Assembly: GCF_032926325.1 (NCBI RefSeq)
Contig: NZ_CP136709.1
Span: forward strand, 2,127,501-2,191,500
From: Aestuariibaculum lutulentum
Lineage (GTDB): Bacteria > Bacteroidota > Bacteroidia > Flavobacteriales > Flavobacteriaceae
Direction: 5' to 3'
DNA: 64,000 nucleotides
Shown piece by piece: positions 1 through 8,912 of this stretch (position 1 is the stretch's first letter; each line of letters opens with the position of its first letter). The notes below the pieces were generated by a model, which made no database searches, had not been told where the DNA came from, and saw only the letters and a list, made by a program, of their open reading frames with translations. The position numbers and the translations under genes were made by a program.

Positions 1-588
1 TCTGTTACAGTATTGTTTACCGATTTTAAAGGTTTTACCTATTTTGCTAAAGATTTGTCTCCGGAAGACCTTGTAAATAGTGTAGATTATTACTTTTCCA
101 AGTTTGACGAAATCATGGAAAAATATGGTATCGAAAAAATAAAAACTATCGGTGATGCCTATATGTGTGCCGGAGGCTTGCCATTCCCAACTTCCGATCA
201 TCCTTTTAAAGTTATTATGGCGGCTTTCGAAATTGCCCAGTTTATTGATGAATCGAAACGAAATGCCGGAAAAAATGTAACTACATTCGATATTCGTATT
301 GGTGTTAATACCGGCCCCATAGTTGCCGGAGTTGTTGGAATTCATAAGTTCGCTTACGATATCTGGGGAGATACTGTAAATGTAGCTTCAAGAATGGAGT
401 CGCTATCAGAACCCGGTAGAATTAATATTTCTGAAAACACTTATGATATTGTTAAGGATGTTTTCGACTGTAAATATCGGGGTGAGATTGAAGTGAAAAA
501 TCGTGGAATTATGAAAATGTTTTTCGTAAACGGAATAAAAGATCAGGGATTTTTAGATAGGCTTCAATTGAATAGGACTGCTGTTTAA
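1..588 (+). CDS. Class III adenylate cyclase, C-terminal part (5' truncated by window)
   Basis: The reading frame is open from base 1, so the gene begins outside the window; 195 codons are visible. They form most of a class III nucleotide cyclase domain. The metal-binding Asp lies in LFTDFKGFT near the visible start and the second Asp in TIGDAYM. The base-specifying positions are Lys (in KIKTIGDAY) and Asp (in YDIWGDTVN), the pair typical of adenylate rather than guanylate cyclases. The transition-state Asn and Arg are present in NVASRMES. The expected product is cAMP from ATP. The N-terminal sensor or membrane part is not visible. The next gene, 84 bases downstream on the same strand, is an HD phosphohydrolase. 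Confidence 0.9.
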   Translation, partial: SVTVLFTDFKGFTYFAKDLSPEDLVNSVDYYFSKFDEIMEKYGIEKIKTIGDAYMCAGGLPFPTSDHPFKVIMAAFEIAQFIDESKRNAGKNVTTFDIRIGVNTGPIVAGVVGIHKFAYDIWGDTVNVASRMESLSEPGRINISENTYDIVKDVFDCKYRGEIEVKNRGIMKMFFVNGIKDQGFLDRLQLNRTAV

Positions 589-672
589 ATAATTTATTAT
601 ATTTAATAGGAAAAATATTATAATTCAATCTTTGTTGAATCCAATGATTGTTGGAGAATAAAGCAATAGCGT

Positions 673-1269
673 ATGAAAGGCTACTTAAAATTAAGAAAAC
701 ATGCTCTACATATTTTAAACACAGAATTACCTGAAGAACTTTGTTATCATAATATTATTCATACGCTTGATGTTCTTAACGTGGTCAATAAATATATTCG
801 AAGACAAAAAATTGATAATCATCATGCTAAATTATTACGCATAGGAGCTATACTTCATGATATTGGCTTTACCGTTGGAAGAGAAAATCATGAAGAAAAA
901 GGTGTTGTTATAGCCAAGCGATTAATGCATCAGTACAACTTCTCTGAAAAAGATATTAAAATTGTTAAAGGATTGATTTTGGCCACCAAAGTGCCACAAT
1001 CTCCAAAAACTAACTTGGAAAAAGTAATATGTGATTCAGATTTGGATTATCTGGGAAGGAGAGATTTTTATGTTACCGGAGATCAGCTTTTAAAAGAATT
1101 GAATAATCAGGGGTTTAATCTGGATGTTGAGGAGTGGAATAAAATGCAGATAACATTTTTGAAAGATCACAAATACCACACCGAGTTTGCTAAAAAGTAC
1201 AGAAAGCCTAATAAAGTGAAACGTATAAAGGAATTAGAAAAGTTAATTGAGAATGAAATTGCGAAATAG
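673..1269 (+). CDS. HD-domain phosphohydrolase
   Basis: This 198-residue soluble protein has the HD superfamily metal-binding pattern: His26/His30, His62-Asp63 in LHDIG, His73 and Asp121/Asp123 in CDSDLDYLG. Such enzymes hydrolyse phosphomonoesters or phosphodiesters, including nucleotides and cyclic nucleotides. There is no signal peptide, so it should be cytoplasmic. It follows the adenylate cyclase on the same strand with 84 bases between, so it might degrade the cyclase product or a related nucleotide. That role is inferred from position only. The ATG at 673 is the first start before the conserved domain. Confidence 0.8.
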   Translation: MKGYLKLRKHALHILNTELPEELCYHNIIHTLDVLNVVNKYIRRQKIDNHHAKLLRIGAILHDIGFTVGRENHEEKGVVIAKRLMHQYNFSEKDIKIVKGLILATKVPQSPKTNLEKVICDSDLDYLGRRDFYVTGDQLLKELNNQGFNLDVEEWNKMQITFLKDHKYHTEFAKKYRKPNKVKRIKELEKLIENEIAK

Positions 1270-1271
1270 TA

Positions 1272-1856
1272 TTATTTCTTAATATCGAAAAGAATAAACA
1301 GTATTTCCTTTAACTGACTTCCTATTAAGTCTCTTAAAATGCGATAGGCTTTTGTAATCTGGCCTTCAACCGTTTTTACCGATATATTTAAGTATTCTGC
1401 AATTTCAATATTGGTCAATCCGTCCTGCTTACTCAGTAAAAATATTTCCTTGCATTTTTTTGGAAGTTCCTCGATCCCTTGAGTAACCATTGCTATTTTT
1501 TTAGCTAACATTTCCCCATTATCTTCATCAATTGTTTCGTTTATAGCTTCAATATAAGTGTCTTCTATTGATTGAAAAGGCTTTTCTTTGCGGTAATGAC
1601 TAATAAAATTGTTAAAGGTAGATTTATATAACAGGTTTTTTATTGGTAAATCTGGGTTTAGTTTTTTTCTGTATTTCCAGGTTTTTAAAAATGTATTTTG
1701 AACAATGTCTTCTGCTGTATCATGATCTTTACATAGATTTAGTGCATAAATAAAAAGAGGCTTGTGGTAGGTGTTTATAAGGTTGGTAAAGGCCTCTTCA
1801 TCTCCTTTTTGGAGTAGAAGGATTAAATTTATATTATGCTCATGTGATGCAGACAT
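1272..1856 (-). CDS. ECF RNA polymerase sigma factor (locus A)
   Basis: This is a 194-residue RpoE/FecI-type sigma factor of the Bacteroidota family. Region 2 includes LINTYHKPLFIYALNL and the AEDIVQNTFLKTW segment; region 4 is a helix-turn-helix around LTNIEIAEYLNISVKTVE. The frame stays open upstream to 1943, but that extension is only a Phe/Leu-rich run from A/T tracts, so the ATG at 1856 is chosen. It is divergent from the fecR at 1994, with 137 bases between. It should be held inactive by that FecR until the STN-containing SusC at 3283 signals ligand binding. In locus B the sigma gene lies on the same strand as its fecR. Confidence 0.9.
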   Translation of the reverse strand: MSASHEHNINLILLLQKGDEEAFTNLINTYHKPLFIYALNLCKDHDTAEDIVQNTFLKTWKYRKKLNPDLPIKNLLYKSTFNNFISHYRKEKPFQSIEDTYIEAINETIDEDNGEMLAKKIAMVTQGIEELPKKCKEIFLLSKQDGLTNIEIAEYLNISVKTVEGQITKAYRILRDLIGSQLKEILFILFDIKK

Positions 1857-1956
1857 TAAATAGTTTGTGTCAAAAAAAAGGAAATGTTTCGTAAATGTCA
1901 CAAAAAAAATAATAAAAAGTAAAAAAAGAAAGAATAAAAGCAAGGGTGGGTAATTT

Positions 1957-1970
1957 TTGTTGAGTATTAA
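1957..1970 (+). promoter_or_regulatory. Candidate sigma-dependent promoter element upstream of fecR (locus A)
   Basis: The sequence TTGTTGAGTATTAA lies 23 bases before the fecR start. A closely matching element (TTGTCGTAGTGTTAA) lies 22 bases before the paralogous fecR of locus B at 13147-13161. The matched position and sequence suggest a promoter element read by the cognate ECF sigma factors. No experimental consensus was available to test this. Confidence 0.35.
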
Positions 1971-1993
1971 TTAAAAAAACAACGTAGTAATAC

Positions 1994-3178
1994 ATGTCTA
2001 AAGAAATAGAAGATATATTATTAAAGTATTTATCGAGATCGGCTAATCCCGAGGAATTAAGACAGCTTTCAAAATGGTTGGAAGATTCGAAAAATAAGCA
2101 AATCTTTAAAGAATTTGTGAAGACGAATTATGCTATAACTTATAGTGTAAATCATCCGAATACTAAAGCTACGGTCGAAACTTTAATGAATAAAATACGT
2201 AAGGAGCCTAAAGTATTTAAGCTTCAAACGGTATTTAAGTATGCTGCAATATTAATTTTATTTATTGCCGTTGGAATTGGTGTGTATAATGAGACGTATA
2301 AAAATGAAGAGGTTATTGTAGAAAATGCTCTAAAGGAAATCCTTCCGGGTGATCAAAAGGCAACATTGGTTTTATCTGATGGTAGCGTTGTAGATTTGGT
2401 GGCTCATCAGGACGAATTAATTTCGAAAGACGAGCTTGCAAGTATTCAAAATACAAAAGAAGGTTTAGTGTATGATGCATTAACAAATCAGGACGAATTA
2501 ATTACCGAACAGCCGAAAATAAACACCTTAAATGTTCCAGTTGGTGGTGTGTATCAAATAAAATTACCTGATGGGACTAAGGTGTGGTTAAATTCGGCAA
2601 CATCGTTAGAGTTTCCAGAGCGATTTGTAGGAGAGCAACGTGTGGTAACTTTAAAAGGAGAAGCCTATTTTGATGTAACGAAAAGCAAGCGTCCTTTTAT
2701 AGTAAAAACCAATTCGGCAGATATCACTGTTCTCGGAACTCAGTTTAATGTGTCCTCTTATGAAGATGACGGATATTTCTCTTCAACATTAGTAGAAGGA
2801 AGCATTGCATTAAATTCAAATTTAAAGGATCAAAGTAGTACAATATTAGCACCTGGACAACGTGCCGTAATTGAAAAAATGAATCCAAGTATCGATGTGG
2901 CTTCGGTAGATACTCAAGTCTACACGGCATGGAAAGAAGGTAAGTTCTATTTCGAGCGAGAAAGTTTAGAGCAGATTCTGGTAAAAATGAGTCGTTGGTA
3001 TAATGTAGATGTCATTATAGAAAATGAAAGCTTAAAAAACGAAACATTTACCGGTGTAGCGTATAAAAATAAACCGGTAGACTATTTGCTAAATATGATA
3101 AGTAAAACCACTAAAGTCAATTATAAAATAACAAAAAGTACAAGTTCAGGAAAATACGAAATAACACTAACCAAGTAA
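1994..3178 (+). CDS. FecR-family anti-sigma factor (locus A)
   Basis: This 394-residue single-pass inner-membrane protein has a short cytoplasmic N-terminal domain (about residues 1-78) that should bind the sigma factor. One membrane segment follows at about 81-98 (YAAILILFIAVGIGVY). The periplasmic FecR domain includes VGGVYQIKLPDGTKVWLN, LKGEAYFDV and TVLGTQFNVSSY, and the C-terminal DUF4974 domain includes GKFYFERESLEQIL and MSRWYNVDV. It relays a signal from the periplasmic STN domain of SusC to the sigma factor. Locus B carries a paralogue of nearly equal length (377 residues). Confidence 0.93.
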   Translation: MSKEIEDILLKYLSRSANPEELRQLSKWLEDSKNKQIFKEFVKTNYAITYSVNHPNTKATVETLMNKIRKEPKVFKLQTVFKYAAILILFIAVGIGVYNETYKNEEVIVENALKEILPGDQKATLVLSDGSVVDLVAHQDELISKDELASIQNTKEGLVYDALTNQDELITEQPKINTLNVPVGGVYQIKLPDGTKVWLNSATSLEFPERFVGEQRVVTLKGEAYFDVTKSKRPFIVKTNSADITVLGTQFNVSSYEDDGYFSSTLVEGSIALNSNLKDQSSTILAPGQRAVIEKMNPSIDVASVDTQVYTAWKEGKFYFERESLEQILVKMSRWYNVDVIIENESLKNETFTGVAYKNKPVDYLLNMISKTTKVNYKITKSTSSGKYEITLTK

Positions 3179-3192
3179 TATTAGTGACAGAA

Positions 3193-3222
3193 AAATGGGA
3201 AATGCTGCAACATTCCCCATTT
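3193..3222 (+). terminator. Hairpin between fecR and susC (possible attenuator), locus A
   Basis: The arms AAATGGG (3193-3199) and CCCATTT (3216-3222) pair, and inside them AATG pairs with CATT around the loop CTGCAA, with one A/C mismatch. A weakly T-rich stretch follows (AGATTTTG). It lies in the 104-base fecR-susC gap and could cut transcription between the low-level regulator and the highly expressed porin. Locus B has a hairpin at the same place. Confidence 0.35.
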
Positions 3223-3282
3223 AGATTTTGTTAGCTAATAAAAACTATTAAAACTCAATAAATTAACTAAACACACAAATGT

Positions 3283-6200
3283 ATGGAAAAAAAGTTAACC
3301 GCAACAACTTGTAGGTTACTCAGTAAACACAACCCCTTAATTATACGATTCATGAAGCGTTCTCTCATGTTATGTGTCGCATTTTTTAGTATATCAGTTT
3401 TTTCTTTTTCGCAGAAAGTAACCTTGAAAATGGGTAAAGTAAAACTTTATGAAGCCCTTAAAGAAATAACAGAATCGGCTGATGTAGACTTCTTTTATAG
3501 TGATAAAGAAGTAAATGTTGATCGCATTGTCTCTGTAAATTTTAATAATGCAGATGTTTTAGATGTACTTCATACCTTATTAGGTAACACCTATAATTTT
3601 CAAAAAAACGAAGAAGGAATTATCTTAATAAGTCCAAAATATACCACAACTTTTAAAAATGAAATAATTGTAAAGGGGGTGGTTGCCGACAACAATGGGA
3701 TGCCTTTACCAGGGGTTACCGTGCTTGTTAAAGGAACTAAGTATGGAACAACAACAGATTTCGATGGTAATTATGCCATACGAGCAGATGAGTCTTCCAC
3801 TTTAGTTTTTAGTTATATTGGATATAAAACAATGGAAGTTGTTTTAGAAGGAAAAACAAAAGTGGATGTTGTTTTGCAAGAAGATGTAAGCACTCTTGAA
3901 GAAGTTGTAATTACAGGTATTGTTGAACGTAAAAAGGAAAGTTTCTCAGGAGCGACTACAACCATAAAGGGCGACGAATTAAAAGCTATTGGGAACTTGA
4001 ATATTATAGAAAGTTTAAAAACTTTAGATCCTTCATTTGTTATTGTTGAGGATAATTTACTGGGATCGAACCCTAACCGACTGCCAAATATTGAGTTGCG
4101 TGGTAAAACAAGTATCTCTACTGATGATATTCGCGATGAATTTGGAGGAAATCCTAATCAGCCGTTGTTCGTTTTAGATGGTTTTGAAACCACCTTAAGA
4201 ACGATTATCGATTTAGATATGAATCGTGTGGCATCTATTACCTTACTAAAAGATGCTGCTTCAACCGCTTTATACGGTTCCAGAGCTGCGAATGGGGTAA
4301 TAGTTGTTGAAACAAAGCGACCAGCTCAGGGGCAGTTAAAAATCAATTACACTAGCGATTTTAGAATTGAAGCTCCAGATTTAAGTGATTATAATTTAAT
4401 GAATTCGAGACAAAAGCTGGAATATGAAAAATTATCCGGTTTTTGGACGGCTAGTAATCCAGAGAATTTTGAGGCCCAGTTTGGATTAGATCAGCAGTAT
4501 AATAAAATATTAGCTGAAATAGAACGCGGTGTTGATACGTATTGGTTAAATGAGCCAGTACAGGTTGGGACTTCATTGGCACATTCGCTTTATGCAAGTG
4601 GTGGAGCAGAAAACATTACTTATGGTGTAGGGGTTAATTATCGCGACCAGGAAGGTGTGATGATAGGTTCTGGCAGAAGAACCTGGGGAACTAATTTAGA
4701 TTTAACATACAGAAAAGGAATGTTAAATATTAGTAACCGTCTACGAATTAATGGTTATGATGCCGACGAGTCACCTTACGGCTCATTCTCGTTGTATGCT
4801 CAGGCTAATCCATATTTTAGAAAATACGATGAAAATGGAGAAATTTCAAGATTTTTAAACCTTGATCAATACTGGGATGGTAGTTATGGTAAACTATTGA
4901 TTTCAAATCCATTGTATAATGCAGGTCTTAATTCTTACGATAATACCAAGAATACCCAGATTACAAATAACTTACAGGCTATATTAACAATTACGCCTAA
5001 ATTGCGTTTAACCACACAGTTTCAAATTAACAAAGCGACCACTACGGCAGAAGTGTTTGTAGATCCTTCAAACACAAAATTTACCAATTTAGACTATACT
5101 CAGGCAGGTACCTATAGTTTTAATCAGTCAGAGTTATTTAGTTACAATCTTAATACCATGGCAACCTATGCAACTGTGTTAAATGAGAAGCACTCATTTA
5201 CAGTGAATTTAAGAGGTGCAGTGGAAGAAAGTAATACGAGAAGAATTGGAATGAATGCAGAAGGTTTTCCAATAGGAACCAATGGGAATCCTAGCTTTGC
5301 TTTTAGCTATAAAGAAAACGCTAAACCAACTAATACAATTAATGTTTACAGAAGAGTAAATGTGGTTGGTAGTGCCAATTATAGTTATGATAAAACATAT
5401 TTCATAGATTTGAATTACCGTTTAGATGGTTCTACAGTATTCGGATCAAACAATCCGTATACACCGTTCTGGTCGGCAGGTGCTGGTTGGAATCTGGCAA
5501 ATCAGTTTAATTTAGATGAAGATTATGTGTCTACCTTACGATTAAGAGGAAGTGTGGGGCAAACAGGAAATCAGGGATTTGGTAACCTGGCAGATACTAG
5601 TATTTACGGATATTTAACTGGAATAAATAATTTTGGTCAGTCTATCGATTTAACTACCCTTGCAAATCCAGATTTAGAGTGGCAAAAAACTCTGGATTAC
5701 AGTTTTGGTATCGAAGCCACCTTACTAAAAAACAGAATTACTACTCAATTTAACGTTTATAAAAAGTTAACCGATCCGTTAGTGGTTAAGATAGATAAAC
5801 CATCGTCTACAGGTATTACATCTTATCCAATTAACGCCGGATTAATGAATACTACCGGGATTGAAAGTATGGTGAAATTCTCACCGGTATTTAATTTGAA
5901 GGACCAGATTGTTTGGACAGTAACATTAAATACAGCAACAGTAACCAGTAAATATGATAATTTCAATAACTTATTACAAAAACTAAACGAAGAGGCTACA
6001 AATAATAATTCGTTACAACGTTATTATGATGGCTATAGCCCAGACGATATGTGGGCTGTAGAGTCTCTGGGTATCGATCCTGCCACGGGAGAAGAAGTAT
6101 TCTTAACTCTAGAAGGTTTGCCAACCTTTGAATACAGTTCAAAAGATATTAAGAAAATTGGAAACAGCCGCCCATCTGTCGAAGGTGTTATTGGAAACAC

Positions 6201-6633
6201 ATTCAGATACAAAGATTTTACAGTAGGTGTTAATTTAAGATACCGTTTAGGTGGTGATGTATTTAATAATGCGCTATATGAAAAGGTTGAAAATATTTCA
6301 TTAAATGAGCGTATATTCAATCAGGATGTTAGAGCCTTAACAGACCGTTGGAAGAATCCTGGAGATGTTTCTCAGTTTAAATCTATCTCAAATTTTGATT
6401 CTGTTCGTATGTCATCTCGTTTTATACAGGAAGAAAATGTACTTATAGGAGAATCTATTTCTTTAGGGTATCAGTTCAGAGATAAGCCTTGGATGAAATA
6501 TGTTGGATTGGAACGTTTAAATTTAAATGCTTACATGAACGATATTTTTCGAGTGTCTTCAATTCAATCGGAAAGAGGTATTAATTACCCATTTGCCAGA
6601 GCCATATCATTTAGTTTAAATGCTAATTTCTAA
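3283..6633 (+). CDS. SusC/RagA-type TonB-dependent transporter with STN signalling domain (locus A)
   Basis: This 1116-residue outer-membrane protein has a signal peptide ending near residue 44 (SFSQ), an STN domain at about 45-120 and a carboxypeptidase-D-like domain at about 128-205 (VKGVVADNNGMPLPGVTV). A TonB-box-like LEEVVITG and a plug follow, with LRGKTSISTDDI and a VLDGF motif. The rest is a beta barrel ending in the aromatic residue Phe. The STN domain marks it as a transducer that signals to FecR as well as importing ligand. It pairs with the SusD lipoprotein 15 bases downstream. The substrate cannot be read from sequence; the neighbouring proteases suggest peptides. The locus B paralogue is very similar, most of all in the plug. 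Confidence 0.95.
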   Translation: MEKKLTATTCRLLSKHNPLIIRFMKRSLMLCVAFFSISVFSFSQKVTLKMGKVKLYEALKEITESADVDFFYSDKEVNVDRIVSVNFNNADVLDVLHTLLGNTYNFQKNEEGIILISPKYTTTFKNEIIVKGVVADNNGMPLPGVTVLVKGTKYGTTTDFDGNYAIRADESSTLVFSYIGYKTMEVVLEGKTKVDVVLQEDVSTLEEVVITGIVERKKESFSGATTTIKGDELKAIGNLNIIESLKTLDPSFVIVEDNLLGSNPNRLPNIELRGKTSISTDDIRDEFGGNPNQPLFVLDGFETTLRTIIDLDMNRVASITLLKDAASTALYGSRAANGVIVVETKRPAQGQLKINYTSDFRIEAPDLSDYNLMNSRQKLEYEKLSGFWTASNPENFEAQFGLDQQYNKILAEIERGVDTYWLNEPVQVGTSLAHSLYASGGAENITYGVGVNYRDQEGVMIGSGRRTWGTNLDLTYRKGMLNISNRLRINGYDADESPYGSFSLYAQANPYFRKYDENGEISRFLNLDQYWDGSYGKLLISNPLYNAGLNSYDNTKNTQITNNLQAILTITPKLRLTTQFQINKATTTAEVFVDPSNTKFTNLDYTQAGTYSFNQSELFSYNLNTMATYATVLNEKHSFTVNLRGAVEESNTRRIGMNAEGFPIGTNGNPSFAFSYKENAKPTNTINVYRRVNVVGSANYSYDKTYFIDLNYRLDGSTVFGSNNPYTPFWSAGAGWNLANQFNLDEDYVSTLRLRGSVGQTGNQGFGNLADTSIYGYLTGINNFGQSIDLTTLANPDLEWQKTLDYSFGIEATLLKNRITTQFNVYKKLTDPLVVKIDKPSSTGITSYPINAGLMNTTGIESMVKFSPVFNLKDQIVWTVTLNTATVTSKYDNFNNLLQKLNEEATNNNSLQRYYDGYSPDDMWAVESLGIDPATGEEVFLTLEGLPTFEYSSKDIKKIGNSRPSVEGVIGNTFRYKDFTVGVNLRYRLGGDVFNNALYEKVENISLNERIFNQDVRALTDRWKNPGDVSQFKSISNFDSVRMSSRFIQEENVLIGESISLGYQFRDKPWMKYVGLERLNLNAYMNDIFRVSSIQSERGINYPFARAISFSLNANF

Positions 6634-6648
6634 AAAAGATAAAATAAC

Positions 6649-8100
6649 ATGAAAATATATATGAAACATATAGTAGCACTAATAACCTTGTTGATGTTGG
6701 TGTCTTGTGATGATTATCTCGATGTAAAACCAGAAGATAAATTGTTAGAGGAGCAGGTGTTTGAGTCTGAAGCCTCAATTTTAAATGCCTTAAATGGAAT
6801 TTATACCAACATGACAAAAAATAGCACTTATGGCGGAAATTTAACCATGACGGCTGTAGAAGCATTAGGGCAGCGTTATAAAGTGGCTAATACAAGTCAT
6901 GATTGGAATCTTATTGCAAATTACGATTACGAATCGTCTCGAGCGATAAGTGTTTTTAACGCTATCTGGGCCGATCAATATGTTAACATTCTTAATATAA
7001 ACAATTTTATAGCTGGTATAGAAGCGAATCCAGGAACGTTAGACCCGGATAAAGAAAGTATGGTATTAGGAGAGGCATACGGTTTACGAGCTATGTTGCA
7101 TTTCGATTTGTTACGTTTATTCGGACCGGTTTATACAGTAAATCCAGATAAGGAATCGATTCCGTATTACGATAATAATTCCGGAGATACAGAACCGCTT
7201 TTACCTGCAACCGAGGTTATGGCTAGGGTGTTGAGCGATCTTGAAAAAGCAGAAACTTTTTTAGCTAACGATATTATTATCGAGTATGGACCTTTAGATA
7301 TAGGTTTGGGGGTAATCATTGATGATCTGAGTAAGTATTACTTAAGCAGACAGTACCGCTTTAATTATTATGCAGCAAAAGCACTACAAGCCAGAGTACA
7401 TTTATATGCCGGAAATACGACGGAGGCTTATAATGCAGCTACATTTGTTATTGAAAATGCTTCGGAATGGTTCCCTTGGACCGATGAAGCAGATATATTT
7501 ACGGAAGCTGCCAATCCCGATCGTTCGTTTTCTAATGAAATTGTGTTTGGCTTAATTAATACAGCAATGTACGACAGACACCGTAGTTATTTTGCACCAT
7601 CAGTGGTAGATAATAAAATTTTAACTGCCGATGAGTTTAATTTAGAGCAGGTTTTTGAATTTAATACGCTGGATTACCGTTATAATTCAACCTGGCAGCA
7701 ACCAGGATCTGGAGCCAAGCCGTACAAAACGTTTTTAAAATATGCTGATGTTAACGATAACAGAACAACATTCAGATTTAAACAATCTTTAATTCGATTA
7801 ACGGAAATGTATTATATCGCAGCCGAAACCGAAACCGATTCGGTAAAAGCGTTGCAGTATATTAACACGGTTAGAAATAACCGAGGTTTACAGAGTTTAA
7901 CGACTGCCGATAATATTCAAAATGAAATTCTAAAAGAGTACCGTAAAGAGTTTTATGGAGAAGGTCAGTTATTCTTTTATTACAAGCGCTTAAATGTACA
8001 ATCAATTCCAAGCGGAACGTCTGGTGTATCACCTTACCAGATGGGAGCCGATCAGTATGTTGTGCCATTGCCGACATCAGAAACCGAATACCGTAATTAA
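6649..8100 (+). CDS. SusD/RagB-family surface lipoprotein (locus A)
   Basis: This 483-residue lipoprotein has the lipobox LVSC with Cys20. The usual SusD start DDYLDVKPEDKL follows, then TPR-like helices (GEAYGLRAMLHFDLLRLFGPVY) and a C-terminal RagB/SusD region ending PLPTSETEYRN. SusD proteins cap the SusC barrel and help capture ligand on the cell surface. The ATG at 6661 is an alternative start but shortens the signal peptide. The gene sits directly after susC and before a DUF4843 lipoprotein, an arrangement repeated in locus B. Confidence 0.95.
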   Translation: MKIYMKHIVALITLLMLVSCDDYLDVKPEDKLLEEQVFESEASILNALNGIYTNMTKNSTYGGNLTMTAVEALGQRYKVANTSHDWNLIANYDYESSRAISVFNAIWADQYVNILNINNFIAGIEANPGTLDPDKESMVLGEAYGLRAMLHFDLLRLFGPVYTVNPDKESIPYYDNNSGDTEPLLPATEVMARVLSDLEKAETFLANDIIIEYGPLDIGLGVIIDDLSKYYLSRQYRFNYYAAKALQARVHLYAGNTTEAYNAATFVIENASEWFPWTDEADIFTEAANPDRSFSNEIVFGLINTAMYDRHRSYFAPSVVDNKILTADEFNLEQVFEFNTLDYRYNSTWQQPGSGAKPYKTFLKYADVNDNRTTFRFKQSLIRLTEMYYIAAETETDSVKALQYINTVRNNRGLQSLTTADNIQNEILKEYRKEFYGEGQLFFYYKRLNVQSIPSGTSGVSPYQMGADQYVVPLPTSETEYRN

Positions 8101-8110
8101 AAATAGCAAG

Positions 8111-8902
8111 ATGATGAAAAAATATTTATATATGCCAGTTTTGGCCTGTTGTATACTAATAAGTTTAGTGTCTTGTGCCACAGATGAACTGCCTGTATTC
8201 GATACTACTATTAGTAATATTTATTTCGAATGGGCAAAAGAAGGAAGAGAAAATTATTCGCAAACCCTAGATAGTATTGATGTAACGTTCGCTTTAGAAT
8301 TACCTTCGGTAACAGACACTATAATAAATGTGCCTGTTAAAATTTTAGGTTATACATCTGAAATGGATAGAGATGTAAACATTAGTGTGGTAACCTCTGG
8401 AACAACTGCTGTTGAAGGAGTTCATTATGAAATTCCGTCGTCGGTTGTTATGCCTGCAGATTCTGTAAGAGCTTATGTTCCTGTAACATTAAAAAGAGAT
8501 GCTTCTTTAAAAGATGGTATCGTGTCTTTAAAATTCCAACTTGTAGAAAATGAGTACTTCAAAACAGCTATTTTTTCTACTGAAGAATATTACAACGTAA
8601 ACCGTGAATTAAGCTTTACAGAGTTTGAAATTTCATTCTCAGATATTTTAACGAAACCAGCCTATTGGAACCGAACTTTCGATGGTTATTTAGGAAACTG
8701 GACTGCTAAGAAAGTGTATTTAATTGCCGAATTGGCTGGTGTAAGTGTTGAGAAACTAACCGTTACGCCTTCTATTCAGGAGCTTTTTGCTTTCACAAGA
8801 ATTTTAAGAGACCATTTAAAAGCGCAACAATTGGCCGGAACGCCAGTATTGGAAGATGATGGAACAGAAATGGCTGTTGGACCTTATGCCGCTTTAATCT
8901 AA
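8111..8902 (+). CDS. DUF4843-family lipoprotein (locus A)
   Basis: This 263-residue lipoprotein has lipobox Cys22 (LVSC). The start is placed at the ATG at 8111, because the longer upstream frame overlaps the end of susD and lacks a signal peptide. The pattern after the Cys (early aromatic motif YFEWAKEG, beta-rich centre, ending GTPVLEDDGTEMAVGPYAA) matches the DUF4843 family, found beside SusC/SusD pairs. It is probably an accessory surface protein of the SusCD complex. The paralogue in locus B (19227) keeps the same ending motif. No enzymatic residues were recognised. Confidence 0.8.
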   Translation: MMKKYLYMPVLACCILISLVSCATDELPVFDTTISNIYFEWAKEGRENYSQTLDSIDVTFALELPSVTDTIINVPVKILGYTSEMDRDVNISVVTSGTTAVEGVHYEIPSSVVMPADSVRAYVPVTLKRDASLKDGIVSLKFQLVENEYFKTAIFSTEEYYNVNRELSFTEFEISFSDILTKPAYWNRTFDGYLGNWTAKKVYLIAELAGVSVEKLTVTPSIQELFAFTRILRDHLKAQQLAGTPVLEDDGTEMAVGPYAALI

Positions 8903-8912
8903 AATATTAAAC

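Noticed and set aside
1857..1943. Upstream extension of the locus A sigma gene
   Set aside because: It encodes only a Phe/Leu-rich run from A/T tracts and precedes the normal N-terminus of the family.
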